Below are positions 7,521 through 16,069 of a DNA stretch of 64,000 bases, piece after piece; the first letter of the stretch is position 1; every line of letters begins with the position of its first letter. The stretch is taken from assembly GCA_031414805.1 (NCBI GenBank), contig JANOQJ010000026.1:1-64000 (forward strand), given 5' to 3'. The position numbers and the translations under genes are program-made. Source of the stretch: JAAFIW01 sp031414805 (lineage in GTDB: Bacteria; Pseudomonadota; Gammaproteobacteria; Burkholderiales; Burkholderiaceae_C). Below the pieces are notes generated by a model. It saw only the letters and a program-made list of their open reading frames with translations, was not told where the DNA came from and ran no database searches.

Positions 7521-8969
7521 ATGGACTACGCTACGCTGGAGCACATGCGGCTGAACCACCCGGCCTGGCGTTTGCTGTGCTCGCCGCATGCCGCCCTGGT
7601 GGGCAGCTTTTTGCAACGCGTGTTTATTACCCCCAATGTGCGGGCCATGCGGCAGTCGCAACTGGTGCTGGCCCTGGATGACGACCTGTTTGGCCTGCGC
7701 GAACGCCTGGGGCTTGCCGCGTTCCCGAAACTGGCCTTGGAGTACCTGAACGACTGGGCCGCCAACGACAAGGCCTGGTTGCGCAAGTTCTACAAAACCG
7801 ATTCCGACGAGCCCTACTTTGACCTGACCCCCGCCGCCGAGCGCGCCATTGCGTGGCTGGCCACGCTAACGCAACGCAGCTTTGTGGGCACGCAGTCGCG
7901 GCTGCTCACACTGATGGATCTGCTCAAACAAATCGGCCAGGGCAGCCAGAGCGACCCGCAGGTGCGGGTGGCGCAGTTGCAGCAGCGGCGCGACGAAATT
8001 GATGCCGAGATGGCACGCGTGCTGTCCGGTGACATGCCGCTTTTGGATGACACCGCCGTGAAAGACCGGTTTCAGCAGTTCACCGCGCTGGCGCGTGAGC
8101 TGCTGGGCGACTTTCGCGAGGTGGAGCACAATTTTCGCGTGCTGGACCGCCAGGTGCGCGAACGCATTGCGCTGTGGGACGGCACGAAGGGCGCGCTGCT
8201 GCAGCAGGTGCTGGGCGAGCGCGATGCGATTGACGATTCCGACCAGGGCCGCAGTTTTCGCGCGTTTTGGGACTTTTTGATGTCGCAAAGCCGCAAGGAC
8301 GAGCTCACAGCGCTGTTGCACCAGGTGCTGGACTTGCCGCCCGTGGTGCAGCTGAACCCCGACGAGCGCCTGCGCCGCGTGCACTACGACTGGCTGCAAG
8401 CAGGCGACAGCGCCCAGCGCACGGTGGCGCAGTTGTCCCAGCAGTTGCGCCGCTTTCTGGACGACCGGGCCCTGCTGGAAAACCGCCGCATCATGGAAAT
8501 TTTGCGCGGCATCGAAGCCAAAGCCCTGGCCCTGCGCGAGCTGCCGCCCATCGGAACGGTGATGCACGTGGCCGACACGATGGCGCAGATTGAACTGCCC
8601 ATGGAGCGGCCGCTGTACGCGCAGAAAACCCGCACGGTCATCGCCCGACTGGTACTGGAAGAAGGCGACGACGCGGTGGACGCCACGGCACTGTTTTCGC
8701 AATGGGCTGTCGATAAATTGGCGCTGGCCGGGTATGTCAACCACGCCCTGCAAACGCAGCAACAAATCAGCCTGGGCGAGCTATGCCAGCAGCACCCTTT
8801 GCAGCATGGGCTGGCTGAGTTGGTGGCGTACCTGGAATTGGCCAGTGACAGGTTCTCGGCGCAGGTTGACGACGAGGTGACCGAGTTCGTCGCATGGCGT
8901 GGGTTGGGGCAAGACGGCAAGGTGCAGCAACGGCAGGCGCGCTTGCCGCGTGTGATTTTTGTACGGTGA
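7521..8969 (+). CDS. jetA: Wadjet subunit JetA (DUF3375, MksF-like kleisin)
   Basis: A 482-residue DUF3375 protein, the kleisin-like subunit of the type I Wadjet/MksBEFG complex. The N-terminal LNHPAWRLLCSPHAALVGSFL stretch and the helical middle (about 150–330) are typical. It bridges the JetC SMC dimer and recruits JetB KITE dimers; the complex extrudes loops on small circular DNA so that JetD cuts it, restricting plasmids. It is the first gene of a four-gene run. The leader is formed by dispersed repeat copy 4 and has no strong ribosome binding site. Confidence 0.93.
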   Translation: MDYATLEHMRLNHPAWRLLCSPHAALVGSFLQRVFITPNVRAMRQSQLVLALDDDLFGLRERLGLAAFPKLALEYLNDWAANDKAWLRKFYKTDSDEPYFDLTPAAERAIAWLATLTQRSFVGTQSRLLTLMDLLKQIGQGSQSDPQVRVAQLQQRRDEIDAEMARVLSGDMPLLDDTAVKDRFQQFTALARELLGDFREVEHNFRVLDRQVRERIALWDGTKGALLQQVLGERDAIDDSDQGRSFRAFWDFLMSQSRKDELTALLHQVLDLPPVVQLNPDERLRRVHYDWLQAGDSAQRTVAQLSQQLRRFLDDRALLENRRIMEILRGIEAKALALRELPPIGTVMHVADTMAQIELPMERPLYAQKTRTVIARLVLEEGDDAVDATALFSQWAVDKLALAGYVNHALQTQQQISLGELCQQHPLQHGLAELVAYLELASDRFSAQVDDEVTEFVAWRGLGQDGKVQQRQARLPRVIFVR

Positions 8970-8974
8970 AATAG

Positions 8975-9067
8975 AGTTCGTCATTCCCGCGCAGGCGGGA
9001 AGACGTTGCGACTGGCGGTACTGCTGGCACTCTACGGTGGATTCCCGCCTGCGCGGGAATGACGGAA
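8975..9067. repeat. GTCATTCCCGC inverted repeat between jetA and jetB
   Basis: Two 20+ base arms (about 8980–9001 and 9041–9063) of the type TCATTCCCGC-GCAGGCGGGAA, separated by ~40 bases. The arms are almost perfect reverse complements and would form a strong stem in jetA–jetB mRNA. Similar ATTCCCN8GGGAAT repeats are widespread in betaproteobacteria. Confidence 0.85.
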
Positions 9068-9112
9068 ATGAAGTTTTGATCGACAGACTTTTACGGCTTT
9101 GCCAAAACGAGG

Positions 9113-9781
9113 ATGACTGACAACGACACCGACGCACCCCCCGACAGCGCCCCCGCAGGCGACGCCCTGCCCCCGGTGGTGATTGCCCTGCTCAAAGGCG
9201 TGATCTACCAGGAGGCGGATGCGCATCTGTGGAACGCGCTGCACACCCTGCAAGCCCGCGTGCGTGACTACGTGCGCGTGCTGGGCCTTCAGCTGGTGCT
9301 GGACGAAGCGGAGGGCTACGCTTTTTTGCGCTCCCCACCGCAAGTTGACGACCCGGCTGATGACACGCCCGCCAGCACCGTGCCGCGGCTGATAGCCCGC
9401 AGACCCTTGGGTTTTCAGCAAAGCTTGTTGCTGGCTTTGCTGCGCAAAAAACTAGCCGAATTTGATGCCAGCGGCGGCGACACGCGGCTGGTGCTGACGC
9501 TGGACGACATGGTGCAAATGCAGCGCCTGTTCATGCCCGCAGGCAGCAACGAGGCGGGCTTGAGCGACAAAATCGAAAACCTGGTCAGGAAGACCGTCGA
9601 GCTGGGTTTTTTGCGTCAACTCAAAGCCACCGCCGATGGCGCAGGCGGTGCCCCCAGCTACGAGGTCTGCCGCATTCTGAAAGCCTTTGTCGATGCGCAA
9701 TGGCTGGGCGAGTTTGAAACGCGGCTGGAAGGCTACCGACTGAAACTGCAGGCCGACACGGGATTAGACGACGATGCTTGA
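9113..9781 (+). CDS. jetB: Wadjet subunit JetB (DUF4194, MksE-like)
   Basis: A 222-residue DUF4194 protein, the KITE winged-helix subunit that binds the JetA kleisin. The conserved core starts near residue 20 (PPVVIALLKGVIY) and includes GYAFLR and PRLIARRPLGF. The ATG at 9113 directly abuts GAGG, so initiation may be weak or coupled to jetA. It overlaps jetC by 8 bases. A long hairpin precedes it. Confidence 0.92.
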   Translation: MTDNDTDAPPDSAPAGDALPPVVIALLKGVIYQEADAHLWNALHTLQARVRDYVRVLGLQLVLDEAEGYAFLRSPPQVDDPADDTPASTVPRLIARRPLGFQQSLLLALLRKKLAEFDASGGDTRLVLTLDDMVQMQRLFMPAGSNEAGLSDKIENLVRKTVELGFLRQLKATADGAGGAPSYEVCRILKAFVDAQWLGEFETRLEGYRLKLQADTGLDDDA

Positions 9782-12700
9782 CGACCTGTTTGCAGTGCCC
9801 CACACCGATGAGCCCGCCCCCGCAAGCACCCGGCCCGGCTTCCGCCTGCACCGCCTGGAGGTGCTCAACTGGGGCACGTTTGACAAGCGCATCTGGAGCC
9901 TGGAGCTGGCCGGGCAAACCGCCTTGCTCACGGGCGACATTGGCTCGGGCAAGTCCACCCTGGTGGACGCCATCACCACGCTGCTCATGCCCGCCAACCG
10001 GGTGGACTACAACAAAGCCGCCGGGGCCGACAGCCGCGAGCGCAGCCTGCGCTCCTATGTGCTGGGTTACTACAAATCACAGCGGCAGGAATCCGGCGTG
10101 AACGCCCAACCCGTGGCGCTGCGCACCGACAGCGACTGCTCGGTGATCCTGGGCGAGTTTTGTAACGCGAGCTATGAGCAGACTGTTTGCCTGGCCCAGG
10201 TGTTCTGGATGAAAGAGCCCCACGGACCGCCCGCGCGGTTTTTTGTGGTGGCACCGAACAGCTTGAACATCAAAAGCGATTTCAGCGACTTTGTCAGCGA
10301 CATGCCGGCGCTCAAACGCAAGCTGCGCAACAAGGGTGCCGAGATTTTTGACAGCTTTCCGCCCTACGCCGGGGCCATGCGCCACCGCCTGGGCATCAAA
10401 AGCGAGCAGGCGCTGGCGCTGTTTCACCAGACGGTGTCCATGAAATCGGTGGGCAACCTGACCGAGTTTGTGCGCACCCACATGCTGGAGCCTTTCGACG
10501 TGGCCCCACGCATTGCCGCCCTGATTGCCCACTTTGACGACCTGAACCGCGCCCACGAGGCGGTGCTGAAAGCGCAGCGCCAGGTGCAATTGCTGCAACC
10601 CCTGGTGGCCGACGGCGAGCGTCACGAGCAGGCCACACAGCACGTCAACACCGCACGGCAACAGCGCAACCTGCTCAAGCCCTACTTTGCGCAGTTAAAG
10701 CTGGGCTTGCTGGCCGCACGCATCACGCAACTGAACGAGGAGTGGGAGCGCCACGATGCCAAGGTCGCGCAGTTCTGCCAGCAGGCCGGGCAGCAGGCGA
10801 TGCAAAAAGAAGACTTGCAGCGCAGCATTGCCAGCAACGGCGGCGAGCGCATTGCGCAACTGGCGCAGGCCATAGCGGCCAACGAACAAACCCTTGCCAG
10901 CCGACGCGTCAAGGCGCAGCGCTACAAAGAGCTGGCCCAGCAAGCAGGCCTGCTGAGCATGGACAGCGCCCGTGACTTTGTCGACCAGCGCCAGGTGCTG
11001 CTGGCGCTGACACGGAGCACCCAGGACCGCGATGCCGCGCTGCAAAACGACGTGACCGAGCACAGCGTGGCCTTCAGCCAAGGCAAGCAAGCACACGATG
11101 CGCTGCAAGGCGAAATCACCAGCCTGAAAACCCGGCGCAGCAACATTCCGCTGGAACAAATTGCCATGCGCGCCGCGCTGTGCCGGGCGATGAATCTGCA
11201 GGAAACCGACTTGCCCCAACTTCTACCGTTTGCTGGCGAACTGCTGCAAGTGCGCGACGACGAGCGCGATTGGGAGGGTGCAGCAGAGCGCGTGCTGCGC
11301 AGCTTTGGCCTGTCGCTGCTGGTGCCCGATGCCCTGTATGCGCAGGTGGCGCAGTGGGTGGACAGCACGCACCTGAAAGGCCGTCTGGTTTATTTCCGCG
11401 TGCGCACTGGAGTGCGCGCCGAGGCCAGCAGCCCGCACAAAGAATCGCTGGTACGCAAGCTCGTGGTCAAACCTGATTCAGACTTTTACCCCTGGCTGAC
11501 GCGTGAAGTGGCGCGCCGGTTCAATGACCTCGTCTGCTGCACCAGCCAGGACCAGTTTCGTCGAGAGGTGCATGCCGTCACGCAGGCCGGTCAAATCAAA
11601 TCAGGCGGCGAACGCCACGAAAAAGACGACCGCTACCGGCTGGACGACCGGGGCCGCTACGTGCTGGGCTGGGTGAACACCGCCAAAATTGACGCGCTCA
11701 ACGGCCAGCTGCGCCTGCTGGAAAACCAGCTCGGCGAACTGGGTAGCGTGTTGGGCCGTGCGCAAGCGGAACAAGTGCACATTCGCCAACGCCTGGCCGT
11801 GCTGGCCGCGCTCGACGAATACCGCGACTTCAGCGAGGTGGACTGGCAGGCCATGGCCACCGCTATCGCCACCCAGCAAGACGAAAAAAAGCGGCTGGAA
11901 TCGGCTTCCAGCCTGCTGGCTGAACTGGGCGCGCAGCTTCTCGCTTTGACCGAAAAAATCATGGCCACCGCCACACAGCTGGACAGTGAAAAAGACCGCC
12001 GTGCCCAGACCAACCAGCGCCTGAACGATGCACAAAGCCTGCGTGGCACGCTCATGGCCGATGTAGACAGCGAACCGGTAGCCGACGCGCAGCGCGAGCC
12101 GCTGGATGCCCTGCTCACCCAGCGACAAGGACAACTGCAAAGCAGCGACAAACTCACGGTGGAGTCGTGCGACAAGCACGAGCGTGCGCTGCGCGACTGG
12201 TTGCAGCAAGACATTGACGCCCAAGAGCAGAAGCTGGGCCGCCTGCGCGACAGAATCATCAAGGCCATGGTGGCCTACAACGACACCTACCGCCTGGAAA
12301 CTGCCGAGCTGGATGCCAGCGTCGAATCCGGCCCCGAGTACCGGCGCATGCTGCAAGCCCTGCAAACGGACGACCTGCCCCGCTTCGTGACGCGATTCAA
12401 AGAGCTGCTGAACGAAAACACTATCCGCGAGGTGGCCAATTTCCAGTCGCAAATGGCGCAGGAGCGAGAAACCATTCACGAGCGGGTTCTGCGCATCAAC
12501 CGTGCGCTCTCGCAGCTGGACTACAACGCGGGGCGTTACATCCTGCTGCTGGCGCAACCCACGCCGGATGCCGATGTGCGCGACTTTCAAACCGAGCTGC
12601 GCGCCTGCACCGAAGGCGCGCTCAGCGGCGGCGACGATGCGCAGTACTCCGAGGCCAAATTTGTGCAGGTCAAGCAGTTGATTGAGCGCTTGCGTGGCCG

Positions 12701-13199
12701 CACAGGCCTGACCGAGCAAGACCGGCGCTGGACCCACAAGGTGACCGATGTACGCCAGTGGTTTGTATTTGCCGCCAGCGAGCGCTGGCGCCAGGACAAG
12801 GGAAAAGACGACCAGGAACACGAGCACTACGCCGACTCGGGCGGCAAATCAGGCGGCCAAAAAGAAAAGCTGGCCTACACCATCCTGGCGGCCAGCCTGG
12901 CCTACCAGTTCGGCCTGGAAGCGGGTGCCACGCGCTCACGCGGCTTTCATTTCGTGGTGATCGATGAAGCCTTTGGCCGCGGCTCAGACGAATCAGCCCA
13001 ATACGGCCTGCGCCTGTTTGCGCAACTGAATTTGCAGTTGCTCATCGTCACCCCCCTGCAGAAAATCCACATCATTGAACCCTTTGTGGCGAATGTGGGT
13101 TTTGTGGACAACGAGGGCGGGAGAAAGTCACGGCTGCGCAATTTGTCGATTGGGGAATACCGGGCCCAGAAGGATCAAAGGTCGATTCAGACGCTATGA
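9774..13199 (+). CDS. jetC: Wadjet subunit JetC (SMC-like ATPase, MksB)
   Basis: A 1141-residue SMC/MukB-like ATPase, the motor of the Wadjet complex. Walker A is LLTGDIGSGKSTL (about 46–58). Long coiled coils flank a central hinge-like region (about 500–620). The ABC signature KSGGQKEKLAYT (about 1024–1035) and Walker B FVVIDEAFGRGSDE (about 1061–1074) are intact. It overlaps jetB by 8 bases, indicating translational coupling. The stop codon lies at the edge of dispersed repeat copy 5. Confidence 0.95.
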   Translation: MLDDLFAVPHTDEPAPASTRPGFRLHRLEVLNWGTFDKRIWSLELAGQTALLTGDIGSGKSTLVDAITTLLMPANRVDYNKAAGADSRERSLRSYVLGYYKSQRQESGVNAQPVALRTDSDCSVILGEFCNASYEQTVCLAQVFWMKEPHGPPARFFVVAPNSLNIKSDFSDFVSDMPALKRKLRNKGAEIFDSFPPYAGAMRHRLGIKSEQALALFHQTVSMKSVGNLTEFVRTHMLEPFDVAPRIAALIAHFDDLNRAHEAVLKAQRQVQLLQPLVADGERHEQATQHVNTARQQRNLLKPYFAQLKLGLLAARITQLNEEWERHDAKVAQFCQQAGQQAMQKEDLQRSIASNGGERIAQLAQAIAANEQTLASRRVKAQRYKELAQQAGLLSMDSARDFVDQRQVLLALTRSTQDRDAALQNDVTEHSVAFSQGKQAHDALQGEITSLKTRRSNIPLEQIAMRAALCRAMNLQETDLPQLLPFAGELLQVRDDERDWEGAAERVLRSFGLSLLVPDALYAQVAQWVDSTHLKGRLVYFRVRTGVRAEASSPHKESLVRKLVVKPDSDFYPWLTREVARRFNDLVCCTSQDQFRREVHAVTQAGQIKSGGERHEKDDRYRLDDRGRYVLGWVNTAKIDALNGQLRLLENQLGELGSVLGRAQAEQVHIRQRLAVLAALDEYRDFSEVDWQAMATAIATQQDEKKRLESASSLLAELGAQLLALTEKIMATATQLDSEKDRRAQTNQRLNDAQSLRGTLMADVDSEPVADAQREPLDALLTQRQGQLQSSDKLTVESCDKHERALRDWLQQDIDAQEQKLGRLRDRIIKAMVAYNDTYRLETAELDASVESGPEYRRMLQALQTDDLPRFVTRFKELLNENTIREVANFQSQMAQERETIHERVLRINRALSQLDYNAGRYILLLAQPTPDADVRDFQTELRACTEGALSGGDDAQYSEAKFVQVKQLIERLRGRTGLTEQDRRWTHKVTDVRQWFVFAASERWRQDKGKDDQEHEHYADSGGKSGGQKEKLAYTILAASLAYQFGLEAGATRSRGFHFVVIDEAFGRGSDESAQYGLRLFAQLNLQLLIVTPLQKIHIIEPFVANVGFVDNEGGRKSRLRNLSIGEYRAQKDQRSIQTL

Positions 13200-13252
13200 A
13201 TTGAATAGCTTCTTGAGCAGTATCCACAAGGGATGCAAGGCGAAATTGTCAA
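13195..13252. repeat. Dispersed repeat, copy 5
   Basis: ATTGAATAGCTTCTTGAGCAGT at about 13200–13221, then CCACAAGGGATGC. It overlaps the jetC stop and separates jetC from jetD. Confidence 0.8.
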
Positions 13253-13293
13253 AAAATGGTGTACCTCCATCAATCCCTTCAGCGCAACTCCTG

Positions 13294-14496
13294 ATGCATC
13301 CCATCACCCCACCCTGGAGCCAACCCGCACAGCTACAAGCCCAGCTACAAAAGCGCTGGGACGCGGGCGATATGTTGCGTTGTCAGCTCACACAAGAGCC
13401 GCTATTTCCCTTGGCCTTGCGTTTGAAAACACCCAGCGCGCACGACCTGTCGCATCGCTTTGACGAGGTGCGTCTGTGGGCTGCGCAACTGCACAGCTTG
13501 CCGCATGGCCGCGTCGATACGCGCGAAACGCGCAACCGCCTGACCGGGCAAAACAGCGTGCCGCATGCGGTGTGGGTAGACACACGCGATCAGGCGCTGG
13601 CCTGGCTGGGCCTGCAAGCACAAGCGCAGGACTTTGCCCAGGTGGTGGCGCTGACGCGCCAGGCGCAGCCCCGCCTGCTGCCCTGGTTGGCCCAGCGGCC
13701 ATTGCAAGCCGTGGCCTTGGCCCGCGAATGGCCAAGATTGCTGCAAGTGGTGGCCTGGTTGCAGGCGCATCCGCGACCGGGCATTTACCTGCGCCAGGTT
13801 GACATTGCGGGCGTGCACAGCAAATTTCTTGAGGATCAGAAAGCGGTGCTGATGCAGTTGCTGGACATGGCGCTACCCGAGCAAGCCATTGACGCGGCAT
13901 GCGTCGGCATCTACCAATTCGAAGCCCGCTACGGCTTTTTGCGCAAACCCACCAGCGTGCGCTTTCGTATGCTGGATGCACGCACCCGGCTGCTGCCAGG
14001 AACCCATGCGCAGGACATCACGCTGGATGCTGACAGCTTTGCCCAGCTGGATTGCCCGGTGAGCCGGGTCTTCATCACCGAAAACGAAATCAACTACCTG
14101 GCGTTGCCTCCCCTGCCCGAAAGCCTGGCGGTGTTTGGCGCAGGCTACGGATTTGAGGCACTGGTCCGCGCGCCCTGGCTGCACCGCTGCGCGCTGTTTT
14201 ACTGGGGCGACATTGACACCCACGGCTTTGCCATCCTGGACCAGCTGCGCGAGCACTTCCCCCAGGTGCAGTCGGTCTTGATGAACGAGGAAACCCTACT
14301 GCACTTTGAACCTTTATGGGGATTTGAGGCGACCCCCTGCCCTCGCACATTGCACCGCCTGACCTCGGCAGAGCAGGCGCTGTACACCCAGCTGCAAGAA
14401 CACCGGTTTGGCCCGTCCTTACGCCTGGAGCAGGAGCACATTGGGTTTGGGTGGGTGCAGCAGGCTTTGCAGCGGGTGCTTATGCAATTGATTTAG
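13294..14496 (+). CDS. jetD: Wadjet nuclease subunit JetD (DUF3322/DUF2220)
   Basis: A 400-residue protein of the DUF3322–DUF2220 architecture, the Toprim-type nuclease that cleaves circular DNA trapped by the JetABC motor. The C-terminal Toprim-like domain shows ITENEINYLA (acidic Glu near residue 264) and YWGDIDTHGF (DxD near 306–308), the expected metal-binding residues. The open frame extends upstream into jetC, but the family N-terminus fits the ATG at 13294. It lies 94 bases after jetC, with repeat copy 5 between. Confidence 0.92.
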   Translation: MHPITPPWSQPAQLQAQLQKRWDAGDMLRCQLTQEPLFPLALRLKTPSAHDLSHRFDEVRLWAAQLHSLPHGRVDTRETRNRLTGQNSVPHAVWVDTRDQALAWLGLQAQAQDFAQVVALTRQAQPRLLPWLAQRPLQAVALAREWPRLLQVVAWLQAHPRPGIYLRQVDIAGVHSKFLEDQKAVLMQLLDMALPEQAIDAACVGIYQFEARYGFLRKPTSVRFRMLDARTRLLPGTHAQDITLDADSFAQLDCPVSRVFITENEINYLALPPLPESLAVFGAGYGFEALVRAPWLHRCALFYWGDIDTHGFAILDQLREHFPQVQSVLMNEETLLHFEPLWGFEATPCPRTLHRLTSAEQALYTQLQEHRFGPSLRLEQEHIGFGWVQQALQRVLMQLI

Positions 14497-14552
14497 TGCC
14501 AAATCGGCCTTCAGCCCTTGTAAAACAAGCTCATGATGCTATTAGTTCAGCA
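14492..14552. repeat. Dispersed repeat, copy 6 (degenerate core)
   Basis: TTAGTGCCAAATCGGCC followed by TTCAGCCCTTGTAAAA and a degraded core. The jetD stop codon (TAG, 14494–14496) lies within its left edge. It sits between the convergent jetD and LuxR genes. Confidence 0.75.
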
Positions 14553-14574
14553 GCATCAAAATGACCGACAGAAG

Positions 14575-15150
14575 CTACCCGGCCATCAGCCGTTGCACCA
14601 AATCTCCAGTCGTTTTCGCCTTGTATTTGCGCATCAACCGTGCCCTGTAGATCTCCACCGTGCGGTGGCTGATGCTCAATGCTTTGCCGATCTGTTTGCT
14701 GGTCAAACCGTCCAGCACATAGGCGGCCACCTCGCGCTCACGGGGGGTGAGTTCGGCTTTCACCGGGCGCTTGGCGCTGAGGTCTTCAAAGCTCCAGATG
14801 CCAGCGCCCAGGGGCTGGCTTTGCACCACAGCCCGGCCGGTGACGTGGCACCAAAACGTTTCGCCGGCAAAGCGGCCACCCAGGCGCTTCATGATGCGGT
14901 CGTCTGCATACGTGCCGCGCGCATTCATGATGGGCACGATACGGGCACCGGCACGCTCGTATTCGTCGGCGCTGGGGTAGAGCAACTGAAACGACTGGCC
15001 GATCAGTTGATCTGGCGTGGCGCCAAACATCTCGCACACCCGCTGGTTGCAATCCACCATCACGCGGTTGTGCGACAGCACCAGCCCCACCGGGGCCAGA
15101 TCGAACGCGAGACGGTAGTCAATCAAGTCTTTGGAAATTGCGTTTGTCAT
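14575..15150 (-). CDS. PAS-domain LuxR-family transcriptional regulator
   Basis: A 191-residue regulator. An N-terminal PAS domain (about 10–125, starting LAFDLAPVGLVLSHN) could bind a small ligand. The C-terminal LuxR-type helix-turn-helix is at about 130–190 (ELTPREREVAAYVLDGLTSKQIGKAL). There is no receiver domain. It is divergent from scoAB across a 74-base gap containing a symmetrical site, so it is the likely regulator of scoAB and perhaps of itself. Confidence 0.88.
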   Translation of the reverse strand: MTNAISKDLIDYRLAFDLAPVGLVLSHNRVMVDCNQRVCEMFGATPDQLIGQSFQLLYPSADEYERAGARIVPIMNARGTYADDRIMKRLGGRFAGETFWCHVTGRAVVQSQPLGAGIWSFEDLSAKRPVKAELTPREREVAAYVLDGLTSKQIGKALSISHRTVEIYRARLMRKYKAKTTGDLVQRLMAG

Positions 15151-15159
15151 GGTTACGAA

Positions 15160-15185
15160 ATACTACGTAGCAGGCTAAGTAGTAT
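15160..15185. promoter_or_regulatory. Inverted-repeat operator between luxR-type gene and scoA
   Basis: ATACTACGTAG and CTAAGTAGTAT, reverse complements with a single mismatch, spaced by 4 bases. It lies 9 bases before the regulator start on one side and about 40 before scoA on the other. The symmetry and location suit binding by a dimeric LuxR-type helix-turn-helix. Confidence 0.6.
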
Positions 15186-15224
15186 CGTGCGTCACTCAAC
15201 GGCTCAACCACACAGGAGACTTTC

Positions 15225-15932
15225 TTGAACAAGATTTACCCCAGCGCCGCTGCCGCCCTGCAAGGCGTGGTGCAAGACGGCCAATTGTTGGCCGTGGGCG
15301 GCTTTGGTTTGTGCGGCATTCCCGAGGCGTTGATTGACGCACTGCGGGACAGCGCCATGAAAAACCTCACCGTGATTTCAAACAACGCCGGTGTTGATGG
15401 TTTTGGCCTGGGCAAGCTGCTGGAGACCCGCCAGATCACCAAGATGATTTCCAGCTACGTGGGCGAAAACAAGGAGTTTGAGCGCCAATACCTGGCGGGT
15501 GAGCTGCAACTGGAGTTCACGCCGCAGGGCACGCTGGCTGAAAAGCTGCGGGCCGGTGGTGCAGGCATTCCGGCATTTTTCACCAAAACCGGCGTGGGCA
15601 CGATGGTGGCCGAGGGCAAGGAGCTACGTGAATTTGACGGCGAAACCTATGTGATGGAACGCTCGCTGGTGCCCGATGTGGCCCTGGTCAAGGCGCACCG
15701 TGCCGACAAGTCAGGCAACCTGCAATTTCGCCTGACCGCCCGCAATTTCAACCCCGCAGCCGCGATGGCGGGCAAGGTCTGCATCGTGGAAGTGGAAGAG
15801 ATTGTGGAAACCGGGGAGATGGTGCCCGATCAGGTGCACCTGCCCGGCATTTACGTGCACCGCATCGTGCTGAATGCCACGCCCGAAAAGCGGATTGAGA
15901 AACGAACCATCACCGAACGAAGCGGAATCTAA
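15225..15932 (+). CDS. scoA: 3-oxoacid CoA-transferase subunit A
   Basis: A 235-residue alpha subunit of succinyl-CoA:3-oxoacid (or acetoacetate) CoA-transferase. The N-terminal VGGFGLCGIPE motif (about 25–35) is the CoA-transferase family I alpha signature. It activates 3-oxoacids such as acetoacetate for ketone-body or aromatic breakdown. The start is TTG at 15225, placed by AGGAG 6 bases upstream. The beta subunit follows after a gap filled by a tandem hairpin repeat. Confidence 0.92.
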   Translation: MNKIYPSAAAALQGVVQDGQLLAVGGFGLCGIPEALIDALRDSAMKNLTVISNNAGVDGFGLGKLLETRQITKMISSYVGENKEFERQYLAGELQLEFTPQGTLAEKLRAGGAGIPAFFTKTGVGTMVAEGKELREFDGETYVMERSLVPDVALVKAHRADKSGNLQFRLTARNFNPAAAMAGKVCIVEVEEIVETGEMVPDQVHLPGIYVHRIVLNATPEKRIEKRTITERSGI

Positions 15933-16054
15933 CAACCTTGCGGGACAGACCAAGCACGACACGCAGTGCGTGTTGCTCTGTCCTCAACAAACTGACAACC
16001 TTGCGGGACAGACCAACGACGACACGCAGTGCGTGTTGCTCTTTCCTCAACTGA
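15932..16054. repeat. Tandem hairpin repeat between scoA and scoB
   Basis: Two copies of a ~60-base unit, 15932–15994 and 15995–16054, beginning ACAACCTTGCGGGACAGACC. Each contains the perfect palindrome ACACGCA-G-TGCGTGT, flanked by AGCA/TGCT pairs and, in copy 1, GGACAGA/TCTGTCC. Each unit would fold into a long stem in the mRNA. Confidence 0.9.
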
Positions 16055-16069
16055 CTAGGAGATATTTAT

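Noticed and set aside
11601..12827. 408-codon minus-strand frame opposite jetC
   Set aside because: Shadow of the coiled-coil coding region of jetC, Leu/Val/Gln-rich without domains.
13075..13293. N-terminal extension of jetD
   Set aside because: The open frame overlaps the end of jetC and repeat copy 5; its translation is unlike the family, which fits the ATG at 13294.
7521..14496. Housekeeping MksBEF condensin rather than defence
   Set aside because: Presence of the JetD Toprim nuclease and the DUF3375/DUF4194 subunits favours the Wadjet/MksBEFG defensive form.
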